Positions 31,367 to 43,309 of a DNA stretch of 64,000 nt are shown here, in pieces. The translations under genes and the position numbers were made by a program. The notes beneath the pieces were generated by a model. The model made no database searches. It was not told the origin of the DNA and saw nothing but the letters and a program-made list of their open reading frames with translations. The stretch comes from Isochrysis galbana (lineage: Eukaryota; Haptophyta; Isochrysidales; Isochrysidaceae). The stretch lies in contig CM030937.1 of NCBI GenBank assembly GCA_018136815.1, positions 2,304,887 to 2,368,886 of the forward strand, read 5' to 3'. Positions within the stretch are counted from its first letter, which is position 1. Each line of letters starts with the position of its first letter.

Positions 31367-32824
31367 CTAAGCCTGCCCTGGCACCTCGTACTTTTCGCCT
31401 ATGGAAGCCTGTGACTCTTCGAGTGCTCGCCGTAGGCTGGGCTCAACAGAAACCCGTGGCTTGAACACATTGGAGTGTAAGATGTCTCCATCGCGATAGG
31501 GTGAACTCTGTGCAGCAATGTTTGGCAAGCACACCAGCGCACGGAGACTATGCTCAAGAAAGAATTTGGACATGTAGTTGTCTACTGGGCAGTCGATAGG
31601 CATTGCCGCGAGAAGAGCGCGGGCAGCCGCCGGCCAGATGAGATACGATGACGTCTGCCATGCGTAGTCGGCCTCGCGCAGCACACGGCCGGGAAGGACA
31701 GGGAAGGCACGGCGAGAGCGCCATTTGGGCACATGTGCGCCCACGTACAGGACGACCTCACGCTCAGCTGGAAGAAAGGTGGCCTCGACGGAGGCGACGA
31801 GCGCAGCCGTCTCGGCACCAAAAGTGGGGGACAGTAGCTCGACGTCATCCTCAAGGATGAGCAGCGGGCGCGCGTCGTCCGGGCGGCATGCGATCGCAGC
31901 CCACAGGAGGGCATGTGACATGGCGCAGCCGCGCTCACCGGGCGTCATGGCAAGGCGAGGGTGAGGCACAGTCTTGTCATCAAACTTTGAGTTCAGAGTG
32001 GAGTCCCATGTTGTGGTGACGGCCCAATCGGGGGCATCGGCGCCGGTCTGAGCCTCAAAGCGCACGGCAGAGAGGTGAGCCGCAGCCAACTGCGAGCGCA
32101 TGTGCTGTCTGCGGTCCTCGCGCTTTTTCAAGTTGATGACGACTGTCTCAAACGGTTGAAGCCCGCGGCCATCGATGCCACACGAGGGCTGCATAACCTG
32201 ATGAAAAGGCTCGATGAGAACGGGAAGCTGGAGCAAGCGCTCTAGTATGGATGGCTGCTCAAAGGCGACCGGGTACAGCGAGAAGGCGAGTGAGGGCGTT
32301 GGTGGCGGGGTGATGTACTGCGCGTACGAAACCTGCTGGCCACTCACGTGTACAACAGGTGGTCGAGCTGGCAGTGGAGACATCATGACCGATGCGGCGG
32401 GTCCGGGAGCGACGCCGAGCTGCTGGTTGTAAGAGAAGGCTGGCGTCGGTGAACGGTCGTGGCCGATGTACGCAACCACCGGCGCTGGCGCCATGGCCAT
32501 AGCTGCATCAACAGGCGTCTCGTGATGGATCGGAGGCTTGTGCATGTACGTGTACTGCGGCAGCTGCTGGAGGAGTCGTGCGCGAGCGCGCTCGGCCTCG
32601 AGGGCGTTGAGATTGGCATTGCGAGCGGCAGTGGTGCTGACGGCACTCGCGAACGAGTGGGCAGCTTCGGATGTCGTGCGGTGCCTTCTGCTGGATGAGC
32701 GAGAGAGTCTCGAGGCAGAGGTCATGATGCTGTCTCCACGGTACTCGCTGGCCGACCTAGTCTTGAGGGTGGCGGAGGGTGATAGGGCAAACTGGGCCGA
32801 CTTCCATGTCTGGCCGTTGGTCAT
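31367..32824 (-). CDS. Glycosyltransferase family 25 protein
   Basis: 485 residues from the ATG at 32824. The frame stays open 396 nt further only because the sequence is homopolymer-rich, and that extension begins with TTG. GT25 enzymes transfer sugar from UDP-sugar; members include bacterial LPS galactosyltransferases and animal collagen galactosyltransferases. Residues 1-220 are Ser/Ala/Pro-rich linker with no domain. The catalytic domain is 225-460: FETVVINLKKREDR (225-238), TPGERGCAMSHALLW (294-308), PLLILEDDVEL with the metal-binding EDD (325-327), YLIWPAAARALL, PVDNYMSKFF (around Asp416). No signal peptide is seen at this start, so localisation is uncertain; an upstream exon could supply one. 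Acceptor unknown. Confidence 0.85.
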   Translation of the reverse strand: MTNGQTWKSAQFALSPSATLKTRSASEYRGDSIMTSASRLSRSSSRRHRTTSEAAHSFASAVSTTAARNANLNALEAERARARLLQQLPQYTYMHKPPIHHETPVDAAMAMAPAPVVAYIGHDRSPTPAFSYNQQLGVAPGPAASVMMSPLPARPPVVHVSGQQVSYAQYITPPPTPSLAFSLYPVAFEQPSILERLLQLPVLIEPFHQVMQPSCGIDGRGLQPFETVVINLKKREDRRQHMRSQLAAAHLSAVRFEAQTGADAPDWAVTTTWDSTLNSKFDDKTVPHPRLAMTPGERGCAMSHALLWAAIACRPDDARPLLILEDDVELLSPTFGAETAALVASVEATFLPAEREVVLYVGAHVPKWRSRRAFPVLPGRVLREADYAWQTSSYLIWPAAARALLAAMPIDCPVDNYMSKFFLEHSLRALVCLPNIAAQSSPYRDGDILHSNVFKPRVSVEPSLRRALEESQASIGEKYEVPGQA

Positions 32825-33007
32825 GGGCACGTGTCTGCCTGTGGCTGTCGTGGTGCTTGGCGGTGACACGGTGGCTGTGGTGGTTGTGGCTGGCTCGCCC
32901 AATGGTGGAGGGAGAGTCGAGCGCGGGGAGTGGCGCGACGGGGCCGCCGTCCCAAGCACTTTCTCGTAAGAGAGGTTGGTTCCTTCTCGAGGCGAAAGGG
33001 AAGGGCG

Positions 33008-33292
33008 GGGGGGGGGGGGGGGGGGGGGGGCGCGGCCTTCGCCGAGGAGCGCGGGAGGTCCCCCAAAGGTGATGGAAGGAAGGCCCGCGTCCGTTCCCCC
33101 GCCTTTCCACCCTCCGCGCCCCCCCCCCCCCCCCCCCCTCTCTCTCTCTGTGCGTCGTCCTCCGTGCCCCCCCCCCCCCCCACCCGCCGCCGCCGCCGCC
33201 CCCCCCCCCCCCCTCCACAATCACCGCGCGGTCAGAGCGGCGGCGCTTTTACCGCCTCGGTGCTTCCCCGCCCGCCCCGCCCCCCCCCCCCC
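33008..33292. repeat. Cluster of long G and C homopolymers
   Basis: A G run near 33009-33030 and C runs near 33120-33138, 33169-33180, 33200-33213 and 33281-33294 lie between two divergent genes (the GT25 gene, minus, and NCAPD2, plus). Frames read through them are artefacts. Confidence 0.7.
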
Positions 33293-33929
33293 CCGCATCC
33301 CCCGCGCTCGCAGATCACCAGGGAGGCGGGGCCACATCGCGCCGTCGGGTGCAACCCAGCGAGGGCCCCCCACCGAGTGACCGACCAGATTCCATCTCGG
33401 TCGAGCCAGCGCTCGCTTCCTCGCGCATCTCGCGCGCTCCTCCGCTCAGATCTGATTGCGCGCACAGGTGACGAAACGAGATCGGCACCAGATCACCCCG
33501 CCCCCCCCAAGAGAGAGACTCGCCCCCCCCCGCCCCCCGCGCGCCTTCAGTCGCGGTGAGCCTTCCAACTCCTTCCCGGGCGAGGAGGGCCACCTCGACG
33601 TACCTCCCCCCGCCTACAGAAGCTTCTCGCGCCAAGGCGGCCGGGGCCACCGAGGCAGCGGCCGGCGGGAGGTTGAGCCGCCGAGGCAGCGGGCGGCCGT
33701 TGGGGAAGACCGACGCCCACGGCAGCGAAGCCATGAGGACGGGCGCGCGCGCTGGGACAGCCTCCAAACGGCCGTCAGGCGGGAGATTTTGTTTTCTGTG
33801 CCGATCCGAGCGCCGTCTTCCTCGGTCAAATCCACACGAGAAAACAAAACCCCGAGCGAGAGCATGACTGCGAGGAGGTAGTCTAGGGGGAAAGGTTCAA
33901 ATCGTCCACTGGCGCTCACCGGCCTGCCG

Positions 33930-36900
33930 ATGGCGCCCTTCACGATCCCAATGAAGCTGAGCGGGCTGGACGACGAGCAGAGCGATTGGCGGGTCGAGAC
34001 ACAGGTATGCGCTGCAATCGGCTGAGCGCGGGAAAGCCGTGCACCTCCGTACCTCGGCAGGATAGCGGCAAGACATGCCGCCTGCGAGAGCGGTGCCCGG
34101 CGACAGCCATAGATAGCCCTGCGACTGGCCCAAGGTGTCCGCTTCAAGGAATCGTGGCGAGGCGCTAACCGCGAGTCACTCCATGTGCCAACACAGTTCT
34201 CGGCGGACGGCAATGAACTCCTAGATGCGCTCGCCGACGCCATATCCATGGTAGAAGACGAGCCACTCGTCATAGCGGAACACGCCAGTTTTGACGCTGC
34301 ATACGCGGTACTGCTGAACTTCTCGTCCATAGGGGCTACAGAGCGTGCCCGCGGAGCCGAGCTCGTTATCTCCGGGCTCACCGGAGTGACCAAGGCGTGC
34401 AAGCGATCCCTGACAGCCTTGGCCTCTGATGCGGAAATTGGGCAGCTCAGAGAAGCCCTCAAGAAGGCGGTCTTCCTGCAGTCGCATCTCATCCAAGAGG
34501 CCGAAAAAGTCGCCGCGGCGGTTGGTGCCCCCGCGGTGGCCGTCAAAGGGCGCAGCGGCAGGAGCGGCGCAACCAAGAAGGGTGCGGCCCAGCAGAGCAT
34601 GTTCGAATGGGCTGCGCTACGCGAGACAGCTGTTGCTCGTTTGCTTGAGAGCCTTGAACTCGACTTAGGCACACTGTGGTGCCGCCGTGCCCCGGATGAG
34701 GCGTTGCTGCATCTATACTCGGCAGCTGCTAACGCAGTATTGGAACACGTGGCTGCTATCAAGGCCTCGACTCAGTCCCTCCGCGAGGCACTCTGGCGCC
34801 TGATTTCAATACCGGCTGTGCGCTACAACCAAGAGGTGTCAGCCATCACTTCCATTGTATCCATGGTGGTGGCGCATGAGCACTTGCCGGTGCATCTGGC
34901 AGAACTCATGCGTCATATGCTAGAAGAGCACCAGGCGGCGCGCCTAGTGGCCAATGTCGTGCGCGAGGTTTCGGCGCTCTCGCCCGCTGATATGGGCGTC
35001 GATGCGGCTGCGCCAAAAAATGTAGCTGCCTTCCTCATCAGCCTGGCAACGAAGGCCCCGCTGATGCTCCTCGCCAACATCGAGCTTCTGCATGACGTCC
35101 TCTGCTCCGATGCGTACACGCTCCGCTGCGGTGCCGTCTCTGCCTTTGGCCAGTTGCAGATCGCGGTCTCCACGATGATTTCGCCGTTGCCGTCTGAGGT
35201 GGAGGAGGTTGCAGCGGCGATCCTCCCGACCATCTTAGAGAGGCTGCACGATACCTCTTCATTCGTGCGGACCCGCTCGCTTGCAACACTTTCGGGACTT
35301 TGCGAGGCGCGTGCGCTGCCGAATGCCAGCTTCCATCTTGTGGGCGAGCAAGGGCTCGCGCGCCTGGTGGACAAGAATGCCAATGTGCGCCGCGGTGCTT
35401 TGCAGCTGTACGCCAAGCTCCTCGAATTCAATCCGTTTTGCGGAGCTCTCAATCGTGCAGCGCTCATCGCAAGGCGCGATGCCATTCGCGCACAAATGCC
35501 GGAGGAGTGGTGTAGGGCGGCGGACAGTGAGCACAGTGACTGCATCGAGCAAATGGATGATGAGTGCAGGTACTCTGAAGACGAAGAGGGTGCGGACCTG
35601 AATGCGTCGGCTAGCACGGCAGCAGCTGAGGCACCCTCGCCGCCTGCACACGTGGCAGAAAAGCAGGCAGCACTCCTGTTGCTGGAGCAAGCGCTTTCGC
35701 TCGAAGCCCTCGTTTCATTGCGGCTTGATGACGTCACTGCGATGCTTGGCTCGCAGACCAATTCGGATGTGCTGGAGGCCCTGCATGCCATCGTTGCTGC
35801 GCACGCCTTCGATCTTCAAGGAGTGAAGCCAGCAGGGTTGCTCACACTCGTCTGGTCGCGCGAACCAACCGTCAAGACGGCAGCGCTGGGGGCCGCGCAG
35901 GCCGTTTGGCTGCGCCCGGATGCGCTGCACACGGCATCCGCAAAGGCGGCAGCCGCGCATACCATGGCAGTGGCTTGCGGACTTCTTAAGCTCACGACGA
36001 CGTGCACAATCGCTGAGCTTGCCTCCCTTGAGGAGGTCATCAAGGATTGGCAGGCGCAGAAGTTGCTCTCCTCTTCGCTTCACAATCTCTTGTGGGACGC
36101 CGTCGCGGACCGCCGCCCAGAGCTCCTTGCTGATGAGTCGGAGCCGGGGACCTACCGTTCGGCGGCGTTGTCGTTGCTCAACATGGCGGCAGCTGCCGAA
36201 CCGGAGGTCCTCAAGTGCAAGCTCGACGTCGTCCTTTCGCTTCTTCGTGGGGCGCCACCGCCCGAGCTTGCACGCCAGGCCTGCATTGCAATGCTCCGGT
36301 GCGCCTCGGGTGGGAAATTGGCCGAACAGACGGCTGTAAGTTTCCTCCGGTCGCTTGAGGACCTCTTACCAAGGCGCCCCGCGAATTCCGTTGCCGATAC
36401 GTGGGTCGGCTTCGCCGAGGCGGCGCTGAACGCAGCCTTCGTGCTCCACTCCAACCCGGAAGACTGGAGTGGGTTGATCATCCGACAGCTCGCGGCCGTC
36501 GCCTTCCCCCGCGCCGAAGCAGAGGTCGAAGGTGCAGAGGGCGCGACAGTATGCTCGGCCGCACTCTCACGCCTATTTTTCGTTGTCGGCCACACTTCGA
36601 TCAAAATGCTTGAGCACATCGAGGGTTGCGAAAAGGCCTTGGTAAAGCGTCGAGCCGAGCGGGATGAAGCTGCTGAAGCGGCCGCCGTGGTACCCAAGAG
36701 GAACCCCGGCAAAATGGATAGGGAGTTGGCGACTGAGGAAGAGGATGCTCTTGCTTCCGAGCTTGGCACAACTGCTGCCGCTGCAGAGGCCAACTCAGAT
36801 GCCCTGCTTGCCTTGGGTGAGCGGTTGCTCGAGCCAACCGGCATGCTTGGTTGCTGGGCGCCACTTGTGTGCAAAGTTTGCACTTGCTTGGACTTCCCGC

Positions 36901-37979
36901 CCGATACCCGCGCGGCGGCCGTCCTCGCGCTGTGTAAGCTGATGGCTACGTCGTCGATCTTCTGTGAGCAACAACTGACGCTCCTGTTCACGCTTATGGC
37001 CAAGGAGCCTGTGCCGGCCATCCGCGCGACCATCGCCGTGGCGCTAGGCGATCTCGTCGTTCGCCACCCCAACCGTCTCGAACCATGGACTGCACGTCTC
37101 TACGCGCAATTGCGCGATGAGGACGCCCGTGTTCGCAAAAACGTTCTGATGGTTTTGAGCCATCTCATACTGAACGATATGGTCAAGGTGAAAGGGCAGG
37201 TCGCTGAGATGGCTCGCTGTCTGCTCGATCCAGACTCACGCATTTCGGCCCACGCGCGCCTCTTCTTCTCAGAGTTCGCCAAGAAAGGCTCCGCTCCCGT
37301 GTACAACTTGCTTCCAGACATCATGTCCTCGCTTTCAGCAGACTCGTCGCTTGGCACCGAGGGTTTCCATGAGGTGATGGGCTTTCTCATTGGCTTCATT
37401 CAGAAGGACAGGCAATGCGAAGCCATGGTTGAGAAGCTTTGCGCGCGCTTTAGCATGTCTGATGACGTGCAGCACCATCGTGATGTCGCCTTTTGCGTGG
37501 GTGCTCTGCAGCACACAGAGCGTTCTGTGCGAAAACTCGCAGAACTCATTAAAACGTACGCTGATACCCTCACCGACGACGAGGTGCACACCAGTTTCTT
37601 GGGAGTGATCAGCCGTGCGCGAAAAATTGCCCGCGCCGAGTTCAAGAGTGCTCTCGACGAGTACGAGACAGAGCTTGCCACTAGGCGTGGAGAGGTCGTG
37701 CCAGGAGCCAATGGCGAAGGGGGAGGTGAGAAGGAGGCGACGGCCGCGGTTGATGAGCGCATGAGGAAGGATGAGAAACGTAAGAAGGCTACGCTGCGCC
37801 GAGGTCGTGGCCGGAGGGCACACGCAGACTCAGAAAGCGAGAGCGATGAGGACATTGAGAACGCTGAGAACGTGGACGACAACATTGAGACCCCTCGGGT
37901 GGGGCGCGCCAAGACGGAAGCGGGGGCGGTGGTCAAGCCTCGCGCCGCGCGCGCCGGCCGGGCGCGCGCCCTCCGATGA
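33930..37979 (+). CDS. NCAPD2: Condensin complex subunit 1 (CAP-D2), 2 exons
   Basis: Exons are 33930-34004 and 34197-37979. The 192-nt phase-0 intron runs from GTATGC to CCAACACAG. The product is 1285 residues, within the usual range. CAP-D2 is a HEAT-repeat subunit of condensin I that binds DNA and the SMC2/SMC4-kleisin ring to compact mitotic chromosomes. The short first exon gives the typical N-terminus (PFTIPMKLSGLDDE) and is needed because the second exon has no suitable ATG. The Cnd1 signature is very clear in the last third: FCEQQLTLLFTLM, IRATIAVALGDLVVRHPN, LYAQLRDEDARVRKNVLMVLSHLILNDMVKVKGQ, AHARLFFSEFAKKG and VYNLLPDIMS. The tail is acidic then basic (SESESDEDIENAEN, later RAARAGRARALR), probably a phosphorylated, nuclear-targeting segment. 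Confidence 0.94.
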
Positions 37980-39633
37980 TAGCACACCGTCCCCATAGGA
38001 AGAGGGGACAGGGGTGGGGAGCGACAGAGGGAGGGACCGAGCGTCGCTTGCCTCCCCGTCCTGTGAGAGGTGGTGAAGCGTGCGAGCCCGCGCCGCCCCC
38101 ATACTTCATGTGGGAGAGTCTCTCTTGCATATGCTTTACTATCCTCTCCTCCTGTGTCCCTCCGGGGTGTGGTCGGTCGTCATGTGAGGATGCTGCGTGG
38201 AATCTACTCCTACTCTTACGAGACTTACATACATCAGCATTATTAATGCGAATCCAAGCGGTCTGGTGGACTTCCCGGTGAAAGGATGTCGTCGTGAGAT
38301 TTGTACAATAGGACGCCGTGGTGGTGTGTGCAGAGGAAAGAAAGCACGCCGGGGGACGAACAACTGATAACTGGCCAAATCCCACAGACAACAAACTACA
38401 TGAAGGGATTCTTCATCCATTGTCCATTGTAGTTGCTATGTGGCTCAATTCGAGTTGCCACTGCCAGTTCACTCCCTAGATGTAGCTCGGTCACTCACTC
38501 ATTTTAGCACCACTATTTCCCACCTCCCCTGGGTGTCCAAGGATTCCGCAAGTTCCCCCCTACCTGCCCCGCCAGCCGCCTCCCCCCTCCGAACGACGAA
38601 CGACCCCCTCCCCGCCCCACGAAAGGCAATGGCGTCGGTGTCGGTGAGTGACCCCCCTGCCTTCCCCCGCTCGTTCGTACGGCGGTCTATTTTGTATTTT
38701 GGGAGATTGAGGCGGGCGCTCACGGGAAGGAATCAGAGTGGTGAATGTAGGGCGCATCACTATTAGTTAGCTATTAGAAAGGCGGAGCTTCCGCGACGTC
38801 CGATCGCCCGCGATCGGCCGAAGAATGGCTTGGAGATGGTGGCCATGCAGACAGAGCCTAGCTAGAGCTCTCGCGAGCAGGGTGGGGGGTGGCGGGTCAA
38901 GGGTCAAGGGTAGGTGGCACACTGGTGCTCAAGGGTCGCACACACTCGTATTGCCCATCCTGATCCTGGCCCCTCGCACCGCAGGAATGCCTCGATTCGA
39001 TCCGGCCCGACGTCCAGGGCCATGGCCCCGATTGCCGTCGACAAGCCGCTCGCTTGGACGCCTGGAGGTGCAACTCCTCAAGTGGCCGTGCGGCGCGACG
39101 GGCCGGTCGCGACCGGGCCGTGGGCCGTTCCGGGCCTGTGTCGAACACGCGATGACCACTGGCTCGTAGGCAGAGGGCCGTTCGATCGAGCCGGCAGCTG
39201 ACGCGGCCGTGAAAGAGTCGTTGGTTGTTGCTTGCGGGAATATGTCTGAGAGGTCATAGTAGAAGTCGGGTCTGACTGTGTCTACCATCGAGTGCTAGAG
39301 ACGAAGAGAGGGACGGAGGTTCGGAGGCTCGCAACGCGCGGCGTTGGAGGGTAGGGCCGAGGCTAGCTAGCGAGCTAGAGGAAGAGAGTGAATGAGAAGG
39401 AGAGCTTCTTAGGTCCAAGGTAGACACGAGAGACTACAACACAGAGACCCCAAAAAGATCCCACGTCACGCAGTCACACACGAACTAACCTAAACGGGGC
39501 GAAAACTAACCACCCCCACGACGGAATGTCAAGCGTCGGCACCAAGGCGGCTCATCGACGCACAGACGTGCGACAGAGAAGTCGGAACAACGAGGGCGGA
39601 CCTCGCTGGGGGAAATACCACTGATACACGCAG

Positions 39634-39720
39634 AGAAGACAGAAGACTGTCACCGATGCATGAGGAGAAGACAGAAGACTGTCACCGATGCATGAGGAGA
39701 AGACAGAAGACTGTCACCGA
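39634..39720. repeat. 32-bp tandem repeat, about 2.7 copies
   Basis: Unit AGAAGACAGAAGACTGTCAC plus CGATGCATGAGG, repeated without a mismatch at 39634, 39666 and 39698 (last copy partial). Confidence 0.9.
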
Positions 39721-40234
39721 ACGTTTGATGACATCGGAAGAAAGTAAGAGAAGGGGTAGAATGTCGCCGACGAGACCTTGAGGCCTAAAATAACCCACCG
39801 GTTAGAAGTAAAAACCTGCCATCGTATGGAATACGACAGCCTGCGTCTAACCCCCAAAGTCTCCTGGCCCGGGCCCTATGCGTTCGCGCCCACCGTTGAT
39901 CCTAAATCTTGAGAGATGTAAGCGTCATTCGGCATTCGGATGTGGATCGCATCATAGGGCAAAGCATCTGGATCCATCCATCTTAGTCAACTTCTGTATA
40001 CCCCCTCTTGCCCCCCACGACCTCACCCTCCTGACATTAAGCGCGCTTGTAGATAGATCCCCTTATTGGAAGTAATGGAGAGCATCATCAATATAGACCC
40101 GCCACAACCCGCCACAACTCATTGGTTTTCGTACGTAACGACACGAGCGAGAAGGTGAGACATGTGGATCGTGATTTCAACGAGATATCGACCCTGTCCC
40201 AAATCGAGTGAATGGAGTAAGACCGCGTGTGTGT

Positions 40235-40330
40235 CTCAACATGTGAAGTGTCAAGTTGACTCAAGAAACCTCCAGGTGACAACGACAGGTGCTAGCAGGG
40301 ATGGGGATAATTGAACGCTTTTGGTCTGGC
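40235..40330 (+). repeat. Dispersed repeat 'G', copy 3
   Basis: AACATGTGAAGTGTCAAGTTGACTC, CCAGGTGACAACG, GGTGCTAGCAGGGATGGGGA and TTGAACGCTTTTGGTCT. The first block matches 12325-12350 and the rest matches 13091-13150, so the full repeat is about 100 bp or more. Confidence 0.75.
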
Positions 40331-41177
40331 GATAAGAGTCAAACAGCTCCAGGATCCAGGAGGTAGATGTTAAACCCATATCATCGTATAGAATACGAAC
40401 ACGAATACGACGACAGGATGGCGAATCTTTGCCAAACCAAACGGCTGAGCTTGCCAGGGAGGAGTCCCTCAAATGAGGGGCGGCGAGTCGCCGGCCTACG
40501 GCCTACCCTCCAAAGTGACTTTCAGAAACTTTCACAAAGTGTAAAGTGTGGGTGCTTCGTGCTTCTGCAGTTATACCAAATACCAAAATGGGGAGGGGGG
40601 GGGGGGTCGGGGGTGAAAAAAGGTGGACCTCAAGTTGCACCTTCTCACTTCTCAGGCGATAAAGGTGGTGTTCTTTCACCGGTCAAAACACGCTGCGAGA
40701 GCGGCCGGAAGTGTTAGATCCTATAGCTAGTGACTAGTGAGAGTAGCTGATTCAACACTATCAGGAAGTTGGTCTGTGTATTTTTGCTAAGTTCTAAGTT
40801 ACAATATTTTGGTTACTATACTCAATACTTTACCACTTTACCAACCATCAGCAGCATCTCGTATTTCCATAAATGTAATAAATGGCGGAGTACAAATTGT
40901 GTACAAAGATGATGACTTGGGGTTGGAATTTGGGTTGGGCGCCACGGGTACAATATCTAGGGCAGTTTGAGTGGGCAGGCCGGAAGCCTTGTCCCCCCCC
41001 CCCCTCTCCCCTCTCTCTCTCCTTTTCTTGTCTTTTCCCCGGCACGGTGTATTGTACTTTGAGTACAGACAGAGCAGTGTTTGCGCGCCGGCTGAATCGA
41101 GTCGAGCAGTGAGGAAGGGGGGGGCTGCTGGCTAGGCGCAGGCAGCACGCAAGTGCCCGGCGTGCTCAGCGGAGCAG

Positions 41178-43148
41178 ATGGGCAATCAGCCGAGCCAGCC
41201 GAATGACCAGCAGACCGCCGAGCTCCGATCGCGCCACGCAGAGATTGTGCGCGGCGCGGCGGCAGCGGTCGCGCAGGCGGACGTGCTGCTTATGATGACC
41301 GGAGCAGGCTGGTCGGCCGACTCGGGGCTCGCGGTCTATCGGGATATCGCGGACCAGCCGGTCTATGCCGCGCGAGGCCTCACGTACCCTGACCTCTGCC
41401 AGCCGCACGTGCTCAGAGACGATCCGGCGCTTTTCTATGGCTTCTGGGGCGCGTGTTACAACGATTACAAGCATAAGCACCTGCCTCATGAGGGGTATAC
41501 CATTGTGCAGGGGTGGCGTGACACGCTCTTCTCGGATACTCCGGTTGCAGAGGAGGTGCGACGGCACGCCGCCGCCGCGCGTGATGCCCGCGGGCACTTA
41601 GTTTCAGAGAACAAGCGGGAAGCAAAGCTATGTGCCTTCTTCAGCTTCACAAGCAATGTGGATGCGCATTGGACTCGCTTCTGCCGACCCGGAGAGCTAA
41701 AGGAGTGCCATGGCAATGCCGATTGGTGGCAATGTGCCAACTTCGATTGCTGCAGACGCGCTCCACCCTCCGATGCCAAGCCAGAGTATTGCTGCAATAT
41801 GTCGCCAAAATGCCAGACAGACAAGCTGCCTCATGGTGTTGAACAAACCGTTGTCGGCACATCCGACGGATGTTCTTCCGTGCTGCTCTCATGCGGCAAT
41901 ACCAGCGGTGCAGGGCTGATAAGCTCGATTGGCTCCGTGCCGATTTATGATCATAGTATACAAGCCGGATCAGACGCCGAGGAAGCCCCAAGCAAGAGTT
42001 GCGCAGGTGAAACGTGTGATCCAGGAGACTCACGATGGCAAGCACCCGAGGGTTTTGTTTTCCGGGTGGACACGAGCACAATGCTCGCCCCGCCTGGCCC
42101 ACCGCAAGCGTCCGCCGACACAGGAAGATGCAACGATTCGGACCAAATGGCCTCATTTTCGTCCAACTGGCCACGCTGCGTGCGTTGCGGCGGTCTGGCG
42201 CGGCCGGCTATCCTAATGTTTGATGATAGCGATTGGCATGAAGATGAGCATGCGGCGGAAGACTGGGAGGCTTGGAGGCAGGGTGTGCTTTCTCTCGCTT
42301 CGCAGCGTCATAGAAGCCGTGCAACTCCACTGAGAGTCACGGTGCTAGAGGCGGGGGCCGGAGGCAATGTGACAACGGTGAGAAACGAGTCGGAGAACAT
42401 GCTATCTGCATTGCTGGAGGCAGGCGCCGTCGCCCGCCTGATCCGCGTGAATCCGGAGTTGCCGCTGGCCGACGAGCGACACCACCAGTCCTTCACTTTC
42501 TCTATTGCTGCCCCTGGTCTCGAGGCCATCCGCGCAATCGACGAGGAGCTTAAATCACTTCGCCACCGATCGCGCGAGGAGATCTTCGTCTCCAATGAGG
42601 CAGCGGTACCGACTTTGCGAACCCTCAATCCGAGGAGCCCAGAAATCGAAGCGCTTCGGGAAGCTTTGCCTACCGGATTATTGGGCATCGAGTCAGCCGT
42701 AGGTGCCGAGTCGCAATTGCCCGCAGGCATCATCGACGCGGGAGGAGTGAGCCCGGACCATCGCATGGAGGCAACTAGTGCAACGCTTGTCCAAAGGATC
42801 ACAGCACGTGCAGTGGATCAAGTCCGATCAGTTGAGCAAGATTTTGCTGTGTTCGATCATCCGGAAGACTCGATGGTTGGGGGCCTAGGCAAAAACCTGA
42901 GAGCGACTGGGCCTCTTCAAATGGTAGACTGGGATGGAAACGCAAGGACGAGCTTCTTGGATGGACAAGACTGCAAGGGTTTTGACGAATACCCGTCGGA
43001 GACACACGAAACGATTGCGAATTCTCTCTCACGGCCCTTGAGCATCGAAGCCGAGATATGCAATAGTCCGACTGTTCACTTGGAGGAGAAGACGCACTCG
43101 CCCGGCAGGAAACGTCGCTTGAGGGACAAAGAACATCTTGCACCTTAA
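41178..43148 (+). CDS. Sir2-family (sirtuin) NAD-dependent deacylase with large insertion
   Basis: Single exon, 656 residues, ATG at 41178. Sirtuins remove acyl groups from lysine using NAD. Seen: NAD-binding MTGAGWSADSGLAVYRD (40-56), substrate/NAD block FTSNVDAHW (157-165), the catalytic-type His in ECHGN (176-180), CVRCGGLARPAILMFDD (334-350), VTVLEAGAGGNVTTVR (387-402) and ARLIRVNPELP (419-429). The LTYPDL...DDPALFYGFWGACYND stretch is characteristic of a bacterial- and protist-type Sir2 subgroup. Cysteines for zinc appear as C186/C191-192 and C334/C337, separated by about 140 extra residues, where most sirtuins have about 20. The N-terminus MGNQPS fits an N-myristoylation signal. The last 200 residues are an acidic/basic low-complexity tail ending RKRRLRDK, a possible nuclear signal. 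Confidence 0.85.
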   Translation: MGNQPSQPNDQQTAELRSRHAEIVRGAAAAVAQADVLLMMTGAGWSADSGLAVYRDIADQPVYAARGLTYPDLCQPHVLRDDPALFYGFWGACYNDYKHKHLPHEGYTIVQGWRDTLFSDTPVAEEVRRHAAAARDARGHLVSENKREAKLCAFFSFTSNVDAHWTRFCRPGELKECHGNADWWQCANFDCCRRAPPSDAKPEYCCNMSPKCQTDKLPHGVEQTVVGTSDGCSSVLLSCGNTSGAGLISSIGSVPIYDHSIQAGSDAEEAPSKSCAGETCDPGDSRWQAPEGFVFRVDTSTMLAPPGPPQASADTGRCNDSDQMASFSSNWPRCVRCGGLARPAILMFDDSDWHEDEHAAEDWEAWRQGVLSLASQRHRSRATPLRVTVLEAGAGGNVTTVRNESENMLSALLEAGAVARLIRVNPELPLADERHHQSFTFSIAAPGLEAIRAIDEELKSLRHRSREEIFVSNEAAVPTLRTLNPRSPEIEALREALPTGLLGIESAVGAESQLPAGIIDAGGVSPDHRMEATSATLVQRITARAVDQVRSVEQDFAVFDHPEDSMVGGLGKNLRATGPLQMVDWDGNARTSFLDGQDCKGFDEYPSETHETIANSLSRPLSIEAEICNSPTVHLEEKTHSPGRKRRLRDKEHLAP

Positions 43149-43290
43149 CTTGCAAGCAACGATCATTGTTCAAGCACAGGCATGAAGACTGCGACACCTG
43201 ATGAGCCGTGGGCGTGGGCGGTCTTGTGTTGTAAAAGTGATAACTTTAACTTGGCGAACTGTCGTATCTTGCCAGCGCGATCGTTTGCAA

Positions 43291-43309
43291 TTTCCAAATC
43301 AACTAAGTA
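43291..43309. repeat. Target-site duplication of LINE 2, left copy
   Basis: TTTCCAAATCAACTAAGTA, identical to 46451-46469. The target itself contains a CAACTAAGT word, the start of retroposon A. Confidence 0.92.

Larger units (their letters stand above)
37980..41177. other. 3.2-kb gene-free stretch
   Basis: No supported gene. A GC-rich frame at 38914-39300 has no recognised domain on either strand. It also holds a 32-bp minisatellite (39634-39720), repeat G copy 3 (40235-40330) and a poly-G near 40594-40605. 40160-40260 aligns with 12955-13080. Confidence 0.45.

Noticed and set aside
33008..33559. N-terminal extension of the GT25 gene and a 209-codon plus-strand frame
   Set aside because: Both run through poly-G and poly-C; the extension begins with TTG and the first ATG is at 32824.
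38914..39300. GC-rich frames on both strands as a gene or gypsy gag
   Set aside because: No domain could be recognised; a faint resemblance of YYDLSDIFPQ to pre-RT linker sequence is too weak.
39634..39720. CRISPR-like array
   Set aside because: The 32-bp units are directly adjacent with no spacers; it is a minisatellite in a eukaryotic genome.
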